This document shows positions 1-8,824 of a DNA stretch of 40,507 bases, one piece after another. Below the pieces are notes generated by a model. That model was not told the origin of the DNA and ran no database searches. It saw only the letters and a list, made by a program, of their open reading frames with translations. How positions within the stretch are numbered: position 1 is the stretch's first letter; each line of letters opens with the position of its first letter. This DNA is from Chloroflexota bacterium (lineage in GTDB: Bacteria; Chloroflexota; Limnocylindria; Limnocylindrales; CSP1-4): positions 1 through 40,507 of the forward strand of contig PNAP01000048.1 in assembly GCA_003169735.1 (NCBI GenBank), written 5' to 3'. The position numbers and the translations under genes are program-made.

Positions 1-711
1 CAGGTCCACGAGAGCTGCGGCCATCCGACCGAGCTGGACCGCGTCTTCGGCACCGAGGCGTCGTATGCCGGCACGAGCTTCCTGACCACCGACAAGCTGG
101 AGAGCGGCTTCCGCTACGGCTCCGATCTCGTCAACATCGTGGCCGACGCGACCGCGCCGGGTGGACTTGGCACCTTCGGTTGGGATGACGAGGGCGTGGC
201 TGCGCAGAACGTGCCGCTCGTCAAGGACGGCATCTTCGTCGGCTACCTGAGCAGCCGCGAGACGGCGCCGCGCATCGGTCGGCACAGTGGCGGCGCGATG
301 CGGGCTGACGGCTGGAACCGCATCCCGCTCATCCGGATGACCAACATCAACCTGCTGCCACGGCCGGGCATGTCCTTCGACGACATCATCGCCGACACGG
401 ATGATGGGCTGCTGCTCATCTCCAACCGCAGCTGGAGCATCGACGATCGGCGCCTGAACTTCCAGTTCGCGACGGAGGTCGGCCGCGAGATCAAGGGCGG
501 CAAGCTCGGCGGCCTGGTCAAGAACCCGACCTACACCGGCATCACCTACGAGTTCTGGCGCTCCTGCGACGCGGTCGCCGACGAGTCGAGCTACGTGATG
601 GCCGGCACGCCCAACTGCGGCAAGGGCGAACCGGGCCAGGTCGCGCATGTCGGACACGCAGTCAGCGGCGCGCGCTTCCGCGATGTCCAGGTCGGGGTCG
701 GGAAATGGTGA
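1..711 (+). CDS. tldD: TldD metalloprotease subunit, C-terminal part (5' truncated by window)
   Basis: The reading frame is open from base 1, so the N-terminal half lies outside the window; 236 residues are visible. The fragment begins on the zinc-binding HExxxH helix (HESCGH, fragment residues 3-8). It ends with the conserved C-terminal Cys region (GTPNCGKG, Cys near fragment residue 206), which in TldD supplies the third zinc ligand. TldD is the catalytic half of the TldD/TldE heterodimer, a protease that admits unfolded peptides. The family is known for processing RiPP precursors such as microcin B17 and for degrading the CcdA antitoxin. The next gene is its partner TldE, overlapping by 7 bp, so the pair should be made in equal amounts. 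No peptide substrate gene is visible in the window. Confidence 0.93.
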   Translation, partial: QVHESCGHPTELDRVFGTEASYAGTSFLTTDKLESGFRYGSDLVNIVADATAPGGLGTFGWDDEGVAAQNVPLVKDGIFVGYLSSRETAPRIGRHSGGAMRADGWNRIPLIRMTNINLLPRPGMSFDDIIADTDDGLLLISNRSWSIDDRRLNFQFATEVGREIKGGKLGGLVKNPTYTGITYEFWRSCDAVADESSYVMAGTPNCGKGEPGQVAHVGHAVSGARFRDVQVGVGKW

Positions 712-2063
712 GCGAAGCCGCGGTCGCGGAGCCGCTCCAGATCGCTCTGCGTGCCATCGCCGCTGCGCTCGATGCCGGCGCGATCGATGCGGAGGCGTTC
801 GTCCAGCACGAGGACGCGCAGCTGACGCGCTTCGCGAACAGCCAGATCCATCAGAACGTCGCCGAGTCCGACACGGTCGTCAACCTGCGCTTCGTCATCG
901 GCAAGCGCGTCGGCGTGGCGTCGACCAATCGTCTCGACGAAGAATCGCTCGAGCGACTGGCCGAATCGGCTGGACGCATCTGCCGTCTGCAGCCGGAGCA
1001 ACCGACCTTCGCGGGCCTGGCACAGCCCGGCCCCATCGAGTATGTCAAGGAGGCGTCGTCGCCGGCCACCGTGCGCGCCACGCCCGAACAGCGTGCCGAG
1101 GCGGCGCGAGCGGTGATCGCCGGTGCGGACGCCGCCAAGGTCCTCGCCTACGGCTCGTATCGCACCGTCGCGCAACACGTGGCGATGGCCAACTCGCATG
1201 GCGTGGCCCTCGAGGAGGAGCGCTCGCAGGGGCATTGCATCGTCGTCGCCATGGGCCCCGACGGTGAAGCGGGCTACGCCGAGGACGCCGCCGTTGACCA
1301 CACCCGCATCGATGCTGCGGCACTCGGTCGCGAAGCGGCTGAGAAGGCGCATGCGTCGGCCGGTCCGGTGGCTATCGATCCCGGCGACTATCCGGTCGTG
1401 CTCGAGGAGTACGCCGTCGTGGACATCCTTGACTACACGGGCTACCTCGGTTTCTCGGCGCTGGGCGTCCAGGAGGGCCGCTCCTTCTACGAGCCGGGCA
1501 AGCGCATCGGTTCCGACCTCGTGACCATCCGGGACGATGCGAGCGACCCGGCGAGTACGCCGGCCTCGTTCGACTACGAGGGCGTGGCCAAACGACCGCT
1601 GACGCTCGTCGAGAACGGCATCTGCCGCGACCTGGTGTACGACCTCCAGACCGCCGCCAAGGATGGCCGCGCGTCCACCGGCCACGGTCTGCCGGCACCC
1701 AACACGTACGGACCGTTGCCGCTCAACATGCTGATGAGCGCCGGCGAATCCTCGCGCGAGGAGCTGATCGGTGGTCTCGAGCGCGGCTTGCTCGTGACGC
1801 GCTTCCATTACACCAACGTGGTCCACCCGAAGCTCGCCATGGTCACCGGCATGACGCGCGACGGCGTCTTCCTGGTGGAGGGCGGCAAGATCGTCGGGCC
1901 GGTGCGCAACCTGCGGTTCACGCAGGGTTACCTGGCAGCGCTGGCCGGGGTCGAGGCCGTCGGCCGCACGCGCAAGCTGCTGCTGAGCGGCTTCCTCCAG
2001 TCGGCCGTGGTGCCGGCGCTCCGCATCTCGAACTTCACCTTCACCGGCGCCACGGAGCATTGA
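705..2063 (+). CDS. tldE: TldE/PmbA, non-catalytic partner of TldD
   Basis: The 452-residue protein has the usual length for TldE/PmbA. It lacks the HExxxH helix of TldD, as expected for the inactive subunit that completes the peptide chamber. Recognisable family segments include an N-terminal region rich in short strands (FANSQIHQN, then [18 protein letters not shown]) and the C-terminal modulator-of-gyrase fold ([15 protein letters not shown], then [21 protein letters not shown]). The ATG at 705 lies inside the tldD stop region and overlaps it by 7 bp, which implies translational coupling. A GTG one codon downstream is an equivalent alternative start. Identification is from family pattern; whether this pair matures a peptide or clears peptides is unknown. 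Confidence 0.93.
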   Translation: MVSEAAVAEPLQIALRAIAAALDAGAIDAEAFVQHEDAQLTRFANSQIHQNVAESDTVVNLRFVIGKRVGVASTNRLDEESLERLAESAGRICRLQPEQPTFAGLAQPGPIEYVKEASSPATVRATPEQRAEAARAVIAGADAAKVLAYGSYRTVAQHVAMANSHGVALEEERSQGHCIVVAMGPDGEAGYAEDAAVDHTRIDAAALGREAAEKAHASAGPVAIDPGDYPVVLEEYAVVDILDYTGYLGFSALGVQEGRSFYEPGKRIGSDLVTIRDDASDPASTPASFDYEGVAKRPLTLVENGICRDLVYDLQTAAKDGRASTGHGLPAPNTYGPLPLNMLMSAGESSREELIGGLERGLLVTRFHYTNVVHPKLAMVTGMTRDGVFLVEGGKIVGPVRNLRFTQGYLAALAGVEAVGRTRKLLLSGFLQSAVVPALRISNFTFTGATEH

Positions 2064-2070
2064 CCTGCCG

Positions 2071-2283
2071 GTGATGTCGCAAGATCGGCCCGTCCTCGAG
2101 ATCCGACTCGGGGACCGCGTCGAATTGCGCAAGCCTCATCCCTGCGGGGGCAACCGGTGGGACGTCGTCCGCCTTGGCGCCGATATCGGCCTCGTATGCA
2201 GCACCTGCGGACGGCGCGTGCTTCTTGAGCGTGCCGACCTGGAACGGCGGTTTCGGGCCTTCGTGGCGCGCGGCGCGCCATGA
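2071..2283 (+). CDS. DUF951 family small protein with CxxC knuckle
   Basis: This 70-residue protein matches the DUF951 pattern: a short strand-rich domain ([20 protein letters not shown]), then the signature [20 protein letters not shown]. Cys in HPCGG plus the CSTC pair could form a metal knuckle. Function is unknown for the family, although some members lie near DNA-metabolism genes. GTG at 2071 and ATG at 2074 are both possible starts; no good Shine-Dalgarno sequence distinguishes them. The stop overlaps the next ATG by 4 bp (ATGA), so it is co-translated with the transporter. It sits 7 bp after tldE. Confidence 0.85.
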   Translation: MMSQDRPVLEIRLGDRVELRKPHPCGGNRWDVVRLGADIGLVCSTCGRRVLLERADLERRFRAFVARGAP

Positions 2284-3776
2284 CCAACGGCTCGGCCGCG
2301 CCGGAGATCGACCTGCAACAGACCAAGAGCGTCCTTCGCAACCGGAAATTCCTGGCGCTCTTCCTCTCGCAGATCCTGACCCAGGTCGGCGGCAACATGG
2401 TGCTGTTCGCGCTGACCGTGCGCGTCTACAGCCTGACTGGCTCGAGCACCTCGGTCAGCCTGCTGCTCATCACGTTCCTGGTGCCGGCGGTCATCTTCGG
2501 CGCCGTGGCCGGCGTCTATGTCGACCGCTTCGATCGTCGGCTGATGCTCGTGGCGACCAACGTGGCGCGCGGCGCGGCGTTCCTGGTGCTCGTCTTCTTC
2601 GACGGCAACCTCGTCATCCTCTACAGCATCACGGTCGTCGTGGCGACGTTGACGACGTTCTTCGCCCCGGCCGAGGGCGCGATGATCCCCATCGTCGTCG
2701 AGCGACGTCAGCTGATGAGTGCCAACGGCATCTTCATCTTCGCGCTCCAGGCATCGTTCGTGGCGGGCTTCGCCATCCTCGGGCCGCTCTTCAACAAGTA
2801 CCTCGGCACCGAGCTGTTGATCGCCGTCGTCGCCGCGTTGTACCTGCTGGCCGGCGCGATGTGCTGGATCCTGCCGTCGTCCGACCCGCGGACCGCACCG
2901 AATCGGCGCGCCGAGGCGCTCGGCGAAGCCGAGAAAGCCGTCGCCGCCACGTTCTCGCAGTTGCGCGAGGGGCTCAGCTACATCCGCGACAACCGACGCA
3001 TCTTCTGGTCGATCGCCTATCTCGCCATCACCGCCTCGCTGGTCGGCGTGCTGGGCGTCCTCGGGCCTGACTTCGCGGAGAAGATCCTCGGCCTGAGCGG
3101 GTCGGACTTCGTCATCGTCGTCTTCCCGCTGGGCATGGGCCTCGTGCTCGGAATCCTCGTGCTCAACGTCTACGGCAAGCTCTTCTCGCGCCAGCGGCTC
3201 ATCGAAGGTGGCCTGATCTCGCTGTCCGTGACGCTCATCGTGCTCGGGCTGGCGCAACGGGTCGGCGGGGCGCTGCTTGCGGGACCGGGCATCTCGCTGT
3301 TGACGGTGGTCGTCGCGGCAGCGTTCGCGGCCGGCATCGCGTACTCGTTCGTAGCCGTCCCGTCCCAGACCCAGCTCCAGGAAGAGCTGCCGGTCGAGGT
3401 TCGCGGCCGTGTCTTCGGCGTCCTCAACATGCTCGTCAGCGTGGCGAGCTTCCTGCCCATCATCATCGTCGGGCCGGTGGCCGACCTCGTCGGCACGCCG
3501 GCGGTCATGGTCGCCGCGGCCGCCGTCGTCGGCGCAACGGGCGTCATCTCGATCCTCCGGGCACGGCCAGCCGCCGCCAGCGGCCAGCACCGTCCGCTGG
3601 GTGATCCCGTCGACCCGATGACGGTGGCGACGACCGCGACGCTCACCGGCCCGGTCCGCATCCGCTACGTGGACACGCGCACGCCCGGCGACGCCGATCC
3701 GATCACGCTGCGCTCGGTACCCGTCGTGCCCGGCCGCTCGGGGCCGGCCAGACCGGACGACGCACCTCCCTCGTGA
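2280..3776 (+). CDS. MFS transporter, probable exporter (EntS/MFS_3-like)
   Basis: The 498-residue integral membrane protein has about twelve hydrophobic segments. The MFS motif A loop appears after the second helix ([10 protein letters not shown]). The cytoplasmic N-terminus with [12 protein letters not shown] and the overall organisation resemble the MFS_3 group that includes the enterobactin exporter EntS and macrolide exporters, so export is more likely than uptake. The last roughly 80 residues after the final helix are a hydrophilic Pro/Arg/Thr-rich tail, longer than usual. The start overlaps the DUF951 stop by 4 bp, and its own stop overlaps the asparaginase GTG by 4 bp. The substrate cannot be inferred from sequence. 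Confidence 0.85.
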   Translation: MTNGSAAPEIDLQQTKSVLRNRKFLALFLSQILTQVGGNMVLFALTVRVYSLTGSSTSVSLLLITFLVPAVIFGAVAGVYVDRFDRRLMLVATNVARGAAFLVLVFFDGNLVILYSITVVVATLTTFFAPAEGAMIPIVVERRQLMSANGIFIFALQASFVAGFAILGPLFNKYLGTELLIAVVAALYLLAGAMCWILPSSDPRTAPNRRAEALGEAEKAVAATFSQLREGLSYIRDNRRIFWSIAYLAITASLVGVLGVLGPDFAEKILGLSGSDFVIVVFPLGMGLVLGILVLNVYGKLFSRQRLIEGGLISLSVTLIVLGLAQRVGGALLAGPGISLLTVVVAAAFAAGIAYSFVAVPSQTQLQEELPVEVRGRVFGVLNMLVSVASFLPIIIVGPVADLVGTPAVMVAAAAVVGATGVISILRARPAAASGQHRPLGDPVDPMTVATTATLTGPVRIRYVDTRTPGDADPITLRSVPVVPGRSGPARPDDAPPS

Positions 3777-4771
3777 GTCGCGTCGCGGTCGTCTTCACCG
3801 GCGGGACCATCGCATCATTGCCCGATCCGGTGACCGGGGCGGCCATGCCGCGGCTCGATGGCGCGGCCATCCTGGCGCGTGTTCCCGGCCTCGACGCCGT
3901 CGCCGAGGTCGAGTCGATCGACTGGGGGATGGTTCCGGCTTCTCACCTCAGCTTCGCCCAGCTGCTCGACCTGGCGCGGATCCTCGAGCGGGCACTTGCC
4001 CGGCCCGATGTCGACGGCGCGGTCGTGGTCCAGGGCACGGACAGCCTCGAAGAGACGTCGTTCGCGTTCGATCTGCTGGTCTCGAGCGACAAGCCGGTCA
4101 TCGTCGTCGGTGCCATGCGCAACGCTGGCGACCCGGCATGGGACGGGCCACGTAACCTGCGGGACGCGGTGCGTGTCGCCGCTTCGGCGGAGGCGCGCGA
4201 CGCCGGCACGTTGGTCGTGATGGCTGGTGCCATCCTGCCGGCGGACGACGCCGTCAAGTTGCACACCGACCGCGAGACGGCGTTCGGCGCTCCGAACGTG
4301 GGGCCGCTCGGCCATGTCAGCGACGCTGGCGTCCGGTTCGACCGGCCCCGAGGAGCGCGCCGGCGGCTGACCCCGATGCCACTGACGGCCGCCGAGCCGG
4401 TCCACCTCATCACGGCCACGGTCGGCATGGACGGCGCACTGGTGCGAGCGGCGCGCACGACCCGGCCGGCGGGTTTCGTGGTCGCGGCGACGGGCGCGGG
4501 CAACACCCATGCCGACCTGCTCGCCGCGTGCCGCGAGGCCATGGCCGACGGCTTGACCGTGGCGTTGACGACGCGCTGCGTCTCGGGGCTGGCCGCGCCT
4601 GCTTACGGCTTCCCCGGCGGTGGAGCGACCTGGGTCGAGGCCGGTGCGCTGTTGTGCGGCACGCTCAACGGGCCGAAGGCTCGGGTGGCCGTCGCGCTCG
4701 GTCTCGGCGCGGGACTGGACCGAACGGCGATGACGGCGCTGCTTGCCGGGCCCTCGACCGGACGTGACTGA
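3773..4771 (+). CDS. L-asparaginase / asparaginase-family amidohydrolase
   Basis: The 332-residue protein carries both catalytic signatures of the bacterial asparaginase family: TGGTIAS at residues 9-15 (nucleophile Thr) and QGTDSLEET around 87-95 (second Thr/Asp pair), followed by GAMRNAGDPAWDGP at about 113-126. It would hydrolyse asparagine, or possibly glutamine or a related amide, to the acid and ammonia. No signal peptide is visible, so it is probably cytoplasmic. GTG at 3773 overlaps the MFS stop (GTGA). Its position in a peptidase/exporter operon is compatible with amino-acid salvage after peptide breakdown, but that is inference. Confidence 0.88.
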   Translation: MSRVAVVFTGGTIASLPDPVTGAAMPRLDGAAILARVPGLDAVAEVESIDWGMVPASHLSFAQLLDLARILERALARPDVDGAVVVQGTDSLEETSFAFDLLVSSDKPVIVVGAMRNAGDPAWDGPRNLRDAVRVAASAEARDAGTLVVMAGAILPADDAVKLHTDRETAFGAPNVGPLGHVSDAGVRFDRPRGARRRLTPMPLTAAEPVHLITATVGMDGALVRAARTTRPAGFVVAATGAGNTHADLLAACREAMADGLTVALTTRCVSGLAAPAYGFPGGGATWVEAGALLCGTLNGPKARVAVALGLGAGLDRTAMTALLAGPSTGRD

Positions 4772-6470
4772 CCGGCGAGCGGATCTCATCATCCAGGGCC
4801 GGATCGCGACCCTGGCCGGTGACCGCGGCTTCGGCTGGGTCGAAGCGATCGCCATCGGCAGCGGGCGGATCCTGGCCGCCGGTCGCGCGACCGAGATCGC
4901 GGTCCTTGCCGGTCAGCGGACCCGCACCTGGCACCTAAGTCCCGGCGAGGTCGTCCTGCCGGCCATAACCGACGCGCATCTCCACCTGTTGACCGCTGCG
5001 CAGGAGGCGACCGAGGTCGCCCTCGGCGATGCCCCGGATCGCGCCGCGATCCTCGCCCGGATCCACGAGCGGGCGCAGCGCATGAACGCGCAGGGCGACG
5101 ACGGCTGGCTGGTCGGGCATGGCTGGTCGCTCGACCGGATGGGCTCGTGGCCGACCGCCGATGACCTGGACCGCGTTGCCCCGGGACGCCCGGTCTCGCT
5201 CGTCTCACACGACCACCACAGCCGCTGGGTGAGTCGCGCAGCGCTGCGCGCGGCCGGCATCGACGCCGCGACGTCGGATCCGGAGGGCGGGCTCATCCGC
5301 CGCGGCGACCGCGGCGAACCGAGCGGCCTGCTCCACGAGCACGCCACGAAACTCGTGTTCGCGGTCATCCCGCGGATGAGTGATGCGCGGCTGGAAGCGG
5401 CGCTGGCGGAGTATGCGGCGCGCCTCGCGGCGTTCGGCGTGGTGGCGGCACAGGATCCGGGTGAACTCGGCGACGACGCGCAGCTGCGCTGGGGCCCGAC
5501 CTTCTACCGGAGGCTTGCCACGGCAGGTCGGCTTCCGCTTCGGGTCGCCAGCAGCATCCGCCCCGAGCAACTCGAAGCGGCCGTCGCACGCGGTTTCCGG
5601 AGTGGCGAGCGGGTCGCGGCGGCGTCGGCTGATGACCCGGCGGCAAGCCAGGTCGCGGCGCGCTATCGCGGCGGTTGGTTGAAGCTCTTCGCGGACGGCG
5701 CACTGGGATCTCGCAGCGCGGCCCTGCTCGCCCCGTACGAAGTGGAAGACGACTGGCGGCGGCCGGTCGGTGGTCCGGCGGGCATGCTCCTCGAACCGGC
5801 GCAGGTGCTCGGCGAGCTGGCGGGGCGCGCCTCGGCGGCCGGGATCGCCGTCCAGATCCACGGCATCGGTGATGCCGCGGTGCGCACCGCGCTCGACATC
5901 CTGGCCACGCTCCCATCGGTATCGGGCGATGTCCGCCACCGGGTCGAGCACGCACAGCTGATCGACCCGACCGACATCGGTCGCTTCGGCGCCTCCGGCA
6001 TCGTTGCGTCGGTCCAGCCATGCCACCTGGCCGGCGACGCGCCGATGGCACGTGCCGCCTGGGGCGCGCGAACGGCCTGGACCTTCCCGTTGCGCTCGCT
6101 TTCGGACCGCGGTGCCATCCTCGCGTTCGGCACGGACGCGCCGGTCGAATCAGCCGACCCGTGGCCGGGCATCGCCCTGGCGGTGTCTCGGGCGGCTTCG
6201 CCGTGGGTGGATTCGGACGGGCCGTTCCACCCCGACCAGGCGATCGACCTGGCGCAGGCCATTCGCGGCGCCTGCCTCGGTCCCGCCTCGTCCGCCGGCG
6301 AGATGGATCGCGGCAGGCTGGTCGCGGGATGCCGTGCGGATCTGATCGTCGTTGACGCCGCTGCGCTCGACGAGCCGGTCCGTTCGAGCGGCGCACTCAC
6401 CGTGGCGCGTCCATCGGCCACGCTGTTTGACGGCGAGATCGTCCACCGAGCTGAGGGCTTTGGTCGCTAG
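4764..6470 (+). CDS. YtcJ-like metal-dependent amidohydrolase (Amidohydro_3)
   Basis: The 568-residue protein is of the amidohydrolase superfamily, YtcJ/N-substituted-formamide deformylase type. It opens with the small beta-sandwich (ADLIIQGRIATLAGD) and the metal-binding HxH (ITDAHLHL, His near residues 72 and 74). Later come LKLFADGALGSR, HGIGDAAV, HRVEHAQL and FGTDAPVESADPW, which supply the remaining metal ligands of the TIM barrel. GTG at 4764 is preferred because it overlaps the asparaginase stop by 8 bp and starts directly before the domain; a TTG at 4743 would add seven residues. Substrate unknown. It is the last gene of the overlapping run that begins with tldD. Confidence 0.85.
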   Translation: MTDRRADLIIQGRIATLAGDRGFGWVEAIAIGSGRILAAGRATEIAVLAGQRTRTWHLSPGEVVLPAITDAHLHLLTAAQEATEVALGDAPDRAAILARIHERAQRMNAQGDDGWLVGHGWSLDRMGSWPTADDLDRVAPGRPVSLVSHDHHSRWVSRAALRAAGIDAATSDPEGGLIRRGDRGEPSGLLHEHATKLVFAVIPRMSDARLEAALAEYAARLAAFGVVAAQDPGELGDDAQLRWGPTFYRRLATAGRLPLRVASSIRPEQLEAAVARGFRSGERVAAASADDPAASQVAARYRGGWLKLFADGALGSRSAALLAPYEVEDDWRRPVGGPAGMLLEPAQVLGELAGRASAAGIAVQIHGIGDAAVRTALDILATLPSVSGDVRHRVEHAQLIDPTDIGRFGASGIVASVQPCHLAGDAPMARAAWGARTAWTFPLRSLSDRGAILAFGTDAPVESADPWPGIALAVSRAASPWVDSDGPFHPDQAIDLAQAIRGACLGPASSAGEMDRGRLVAGCRADLIVVDAAALDEPVRSSGALTVARPSATLFDGEIVHRAEGFGR

Positions 6471-6565
6471 GGCTCGGGTGTACAGTCGCGTGCTGCGCGA
6501 CCCCCGTTGCCGGCCGCTTGCGCGCCGGCAGTACCCTGACGGTTAGCGCAGGCGAGGTTAGGCCG
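6471..6565 (+). promoter_or_regulatory. Leader with two hairpins upstream of the CHAT/CATRA cassette
   Basis: This 95-bp gap separates the metabolic operon from the CHAT gene. It holds two perfect inverted repeats: GTCGCG/CGCGAC (6485-6490 and 6496-6501, 5-nt loop) and TGCCGGC/GCCGGCA (6508-6514 and 6524-6530, 9-nt loop). Neither is followed by a T-tract, so a classical terminator is not supported. TACAGT (6481-6486) could be a -10 box but has no good -35. A GCGAGG element (6552-6557) serves as ribosome binding site for the ATG at 6566. Confidence 0.4.
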
Positions 6566-8455
6566 ATGGCGGAACGATCGATGGAGTACTTGGACTTCGA
6601 ACTCGAGATCGGCACGGGCCAGGGGAGGGACTACCCGGTCGAGGTCGTCCACTCGCCGGCCGGTGAGCGGCGCGCCACGATGCACTTCCCGTTCGACGAG
6701 CTCGAGCTTGAGAACCACCTGTTGCGCGTCCAGAACGCGCTGCTCCAGACCGGCTCGACGCGCCGGCGCATCGCCTCGCCGGCCGATCAGGCGGTCGAGG
6801 AGTTCGGCCAGGCGCTCTTCGAGGCGCTCATCACCAGCGACATCCGCGCCTGTTATGAGCTGAGCCGCCACGAGGCACAGCAGCAGAGCAAGGGTCTGCG
6901 CATCAAGCTGCGCGTCCAGGACCCGATGCTCGCCTCGCTGCCGTGGGAGTTCCTGTATGACGCCCGGCAGGGCGAGTTCATGGCGCTGTCGCGGTACACG
7001 CCCATCGTCCGGTATCTGGACCTGCCACGAGCCATCCAGCCACTCCCCGTCGCCGCGCCGCTGCAGATCCTGGGCATGGTCGCCAGCCCCGATGATCTGC
7101 CGCCGCTCAACGTGGAGCGCGAGCGCCAGCGCGTGGATCGGGCAGTCGCCGACATTCGCGCCGCCGGCCTCGTCGAAGTCACGTGGCTCGATGGAGGCAG
7201 CTGGCAGGACCTCCAGCGGGCGATGCGCCGCGGACCATGGCATATCTTCCATTTCGTCGGGCACGGACGGTTCGATGCCATCCAGGACGAAGGCGTGGTG
7301 GCCCTCGTCGGCGAGGACGGCGCGACCGACGAGCTGACGGCCAGTCAGATCGGGCGGTTGCTCGCGGACCATCCCTCCCTGCGCCTGGTGATGCTCAACG
7401 CCTGCGAGGGCGCCAAGGGTGGCAAGACCGACATCTTCTCGGGCACCGCAGCGACGCTCGTCCGGCGCGGCATCCCGGCCGTCGTGGCAATGCAGTACGA
7501 GATCACCGACCGCGCTGCCATCGAGTTCGCGCGCACCTTCTACGAAGCCGTCTCGGACGACATGCCGCTCGACGCTGCGGTGTCGGAGGCACGCAAGGCG
7601 GTCAGCGTGTCGATCAATAACACGGTCGAGTGGGGGACGCCGGTCCTCTACATGCGCTCACCTGACGGGGTGCTCTTCCGTGTCGACCGCAACGGGGCCG
7701 CGAAACGCGATGTCGCCGATCCCGTCGATGCTCCGTCGGCCGCCCGCGACGTAGGACCCGAGGCGTACGATCCCGTCGCGTTCGAGGCAGAGCTGCGACG
7801 GCGATGGGAGGCCGAGGAACAGAGACGCAACGCCGCCGCGGAGGCAGCCGCAGCCGAGGCCAAGACCGCGGCCGACGCCGAGGCGCAGGCGGAAGCCGAC
7901 CGACAAGCCCTGGCCGAAGCGAACGCTCAAGCGCAAGCCGCGGCTCGAGCGCAAGCAGATGCTGACGCCCGAGCGAAGGCAGAAGCGGAGGCCCGGGCTC
8001 AAGCCCAGACCGCAACCGCGGCGCCTGCGCAGCCGCCAACGCCCGACTCGACGACGCTGCGATCAAGTGCGCCAGCAGCCGCCCCGAGCCCCGCTCCTGT
8101 CCCGCCGTCGTCCACAGCGCAGCCACTCCAGTTCACCGTCGTCGGCAAGGACGGCGAACTGCTGGTGAGCCGCGATTGGGTCGGCATCCGACGGCCGCCG
8201 CCCAAGGGGCCTGACAAGCGCCGGCCCGACCGCCTCGAACCGCTCGCGCGCCTGGCGGTCGTCCATGTCATCTCGGGCCAGGACGGTGGCGGGTTCATCC
8301 AGTTGTGCTATCGCGAGGACGATCCCCGACCCATCACCTTCTGGACGGCTGATCGCAGCCCCTCGACCATCCTCTTCCATCCATACCAGCGAGCCCAGTT
8401 CGTGTCGGCCAAACAGTGGCTCGACTACTACATGGCGCTCCTGCGGCGTGGCTGA
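6566..8455 (+). CDS. CHAT-domain caspase-like protease with coiled coil and C-terminal unassigned domain
   Basis: The 629-residue protein has three parts. Residues 1-160 are an N-terminal region of the kind that precedes CHAT domains (SLPWEFLYDARQGEF). Residues 160-375 are the CHAT peptidase, with the catalytic His in HFVGHG (H233) and Cys in LNACEG (C280), both intact. Residues 405-485 are a highly charged Ala/Glu/Gln-rich segment, probably a long helix or coiled coil, followed by a Pro/Ser/Ala linker (485-520). Residues 520-629 form a compact domain (QFTVVGKDGELLVSRDWVGI, then a WLDYYMALL end) that resembles PH-like bacterial domains; this is a weak match. Start: the ATG at 6566 has a GCGAGG element 8 nt upstream; the frame is open further upstream to 6518. 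No signal peptide. With the next two genes it forms a CHAT/CATRA cassette, so it is probably the executioner protease. Confidence 0.88.
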   Translation: MAERSMEYLDFELEIGTGQGRDYPVEVVHSPAGERRATMHFPFDELELENHLLRVQNALLQTGSTRRRIASPADQAVEEFGQALFEALITSDIRACYELSRHEAQQQSKGLRIKLRVQDPMLASLPWEFLYDARQGEFMALSRYTPIVRYLDLPRAIQPLPVAAPLQILGMVASPDDLPPLNVERERQRVDRAVADIRAAGLVEVTWLDGGSWQDLQRAMRRGPWHIFHFVGHGRFDAIQDEGVVALVGEDGATDELTASQIGRLLADHPSLRLVMLNACEGAKGGKTDIFSGTAATLVRRGIPAVVAMQYEITDRAAIEFARTFYEAVSDDMPLDAAVSEARKAVSVSINNTVEWGTPVLYMRSPDGVLFRVDRNGAAKRDVADPVDAPSAARDVGPEAYDPVAFEAELRRRWEAEEQRRNAAAEAAAAEAKTAADAEAQAEADRQALAEANAQAQAAARAQADADARAKAEAEARAQAQTATAAPAQPPTPDSTTLRSSAPAAAPSPAPVPPSSTAQPLQFTVVGKDGELLVSRDWVGIRRPPPKGPDKRRPDRLEPLARLAVVHVISGQDGGGFIQLCYREDDPRPITFWTADRSPSTILFHPYQRAQFVSAKQWLDYYMALLRRG

Positions 8456-8476
8456 TCGGCCGGTGGGACGCTGACC

Positions 8477-8824
8477 GTGCCGACGTTCGAGGAGACCGTC
8501 GAAGATGCCTTGACGACGGTTCGCCTCGTCCCACGCTGGCATCTTGACGCCGCGGAGTGGCCGCTCGTCGCCGGTAGCCTGACGCGCCTCGCCGAGGCTA
8601 TCGCGGCGGGTGACCTTCGCGCCGTCCATGCCGCGCTCGGCGAGCTCGAAGACCACGGCCCGACCCGACTTGCGGCCATCGCGCGCGGCGCGACCGGCGA
8701 TGCCGGACGTCAGGCACCGCCGCCGGCGATCATGGATGTCGTCAACACGCTGATCCATCCGTCGCACGGTTGGGGCGAGGTGTCCAGTTCTCAACGCGGA
8801 TCGGGGAGCTCGGGCAGGGGTTGA
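8477..8824 (+). CDS. CATRA-associated small protein
   Basis: This 115-residue soluble helical protein matches the pattern of CATRA-associated small proteins, best known next to CASPASE/CHAT and CATRA genes in actinobacteria. Matching features are the opening helix with RWHLDAAEWPLV, the AIAAGDLRAVHAALGELE helix, the short GPTRLAAI motif, and PPPAIMDVVNTLIH close to the end. The assignment is from remembered family pattern, not a search. It starts with GTG 21 bp after the CHAT stop, and its stop overlaps the TTG of the next gene by 4 bp. The final roughly 20 residues are Gly/Ser-rich and probably disordered. Likely role: adaptor or regulator between protease and membrane protein (inference). 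Confidence 0.78.
   Translation: MPTFEETVEDALTTVRLVPRWHLDAAEWPLVAGSLTRLAEAIAAGDLRAVHAALGELEDHGPTRLAAIARGATGDAGRQAPPPAIMDVVNTLIHPSHGWGEVSSSQRGSGSSGRG

Noticed and set aside
591-3590. Long minus-strand frames under tldE and the MFS gene
   Set aside because: Arg/Asp/His-rich shadow composition without domains; the plus-strand genes are clear.
6485-6530. Two hairpins as transcription terminators before the CHAT gene
   Set aside because: Neither is followed by a T-tract; kept only as possible leader structure.
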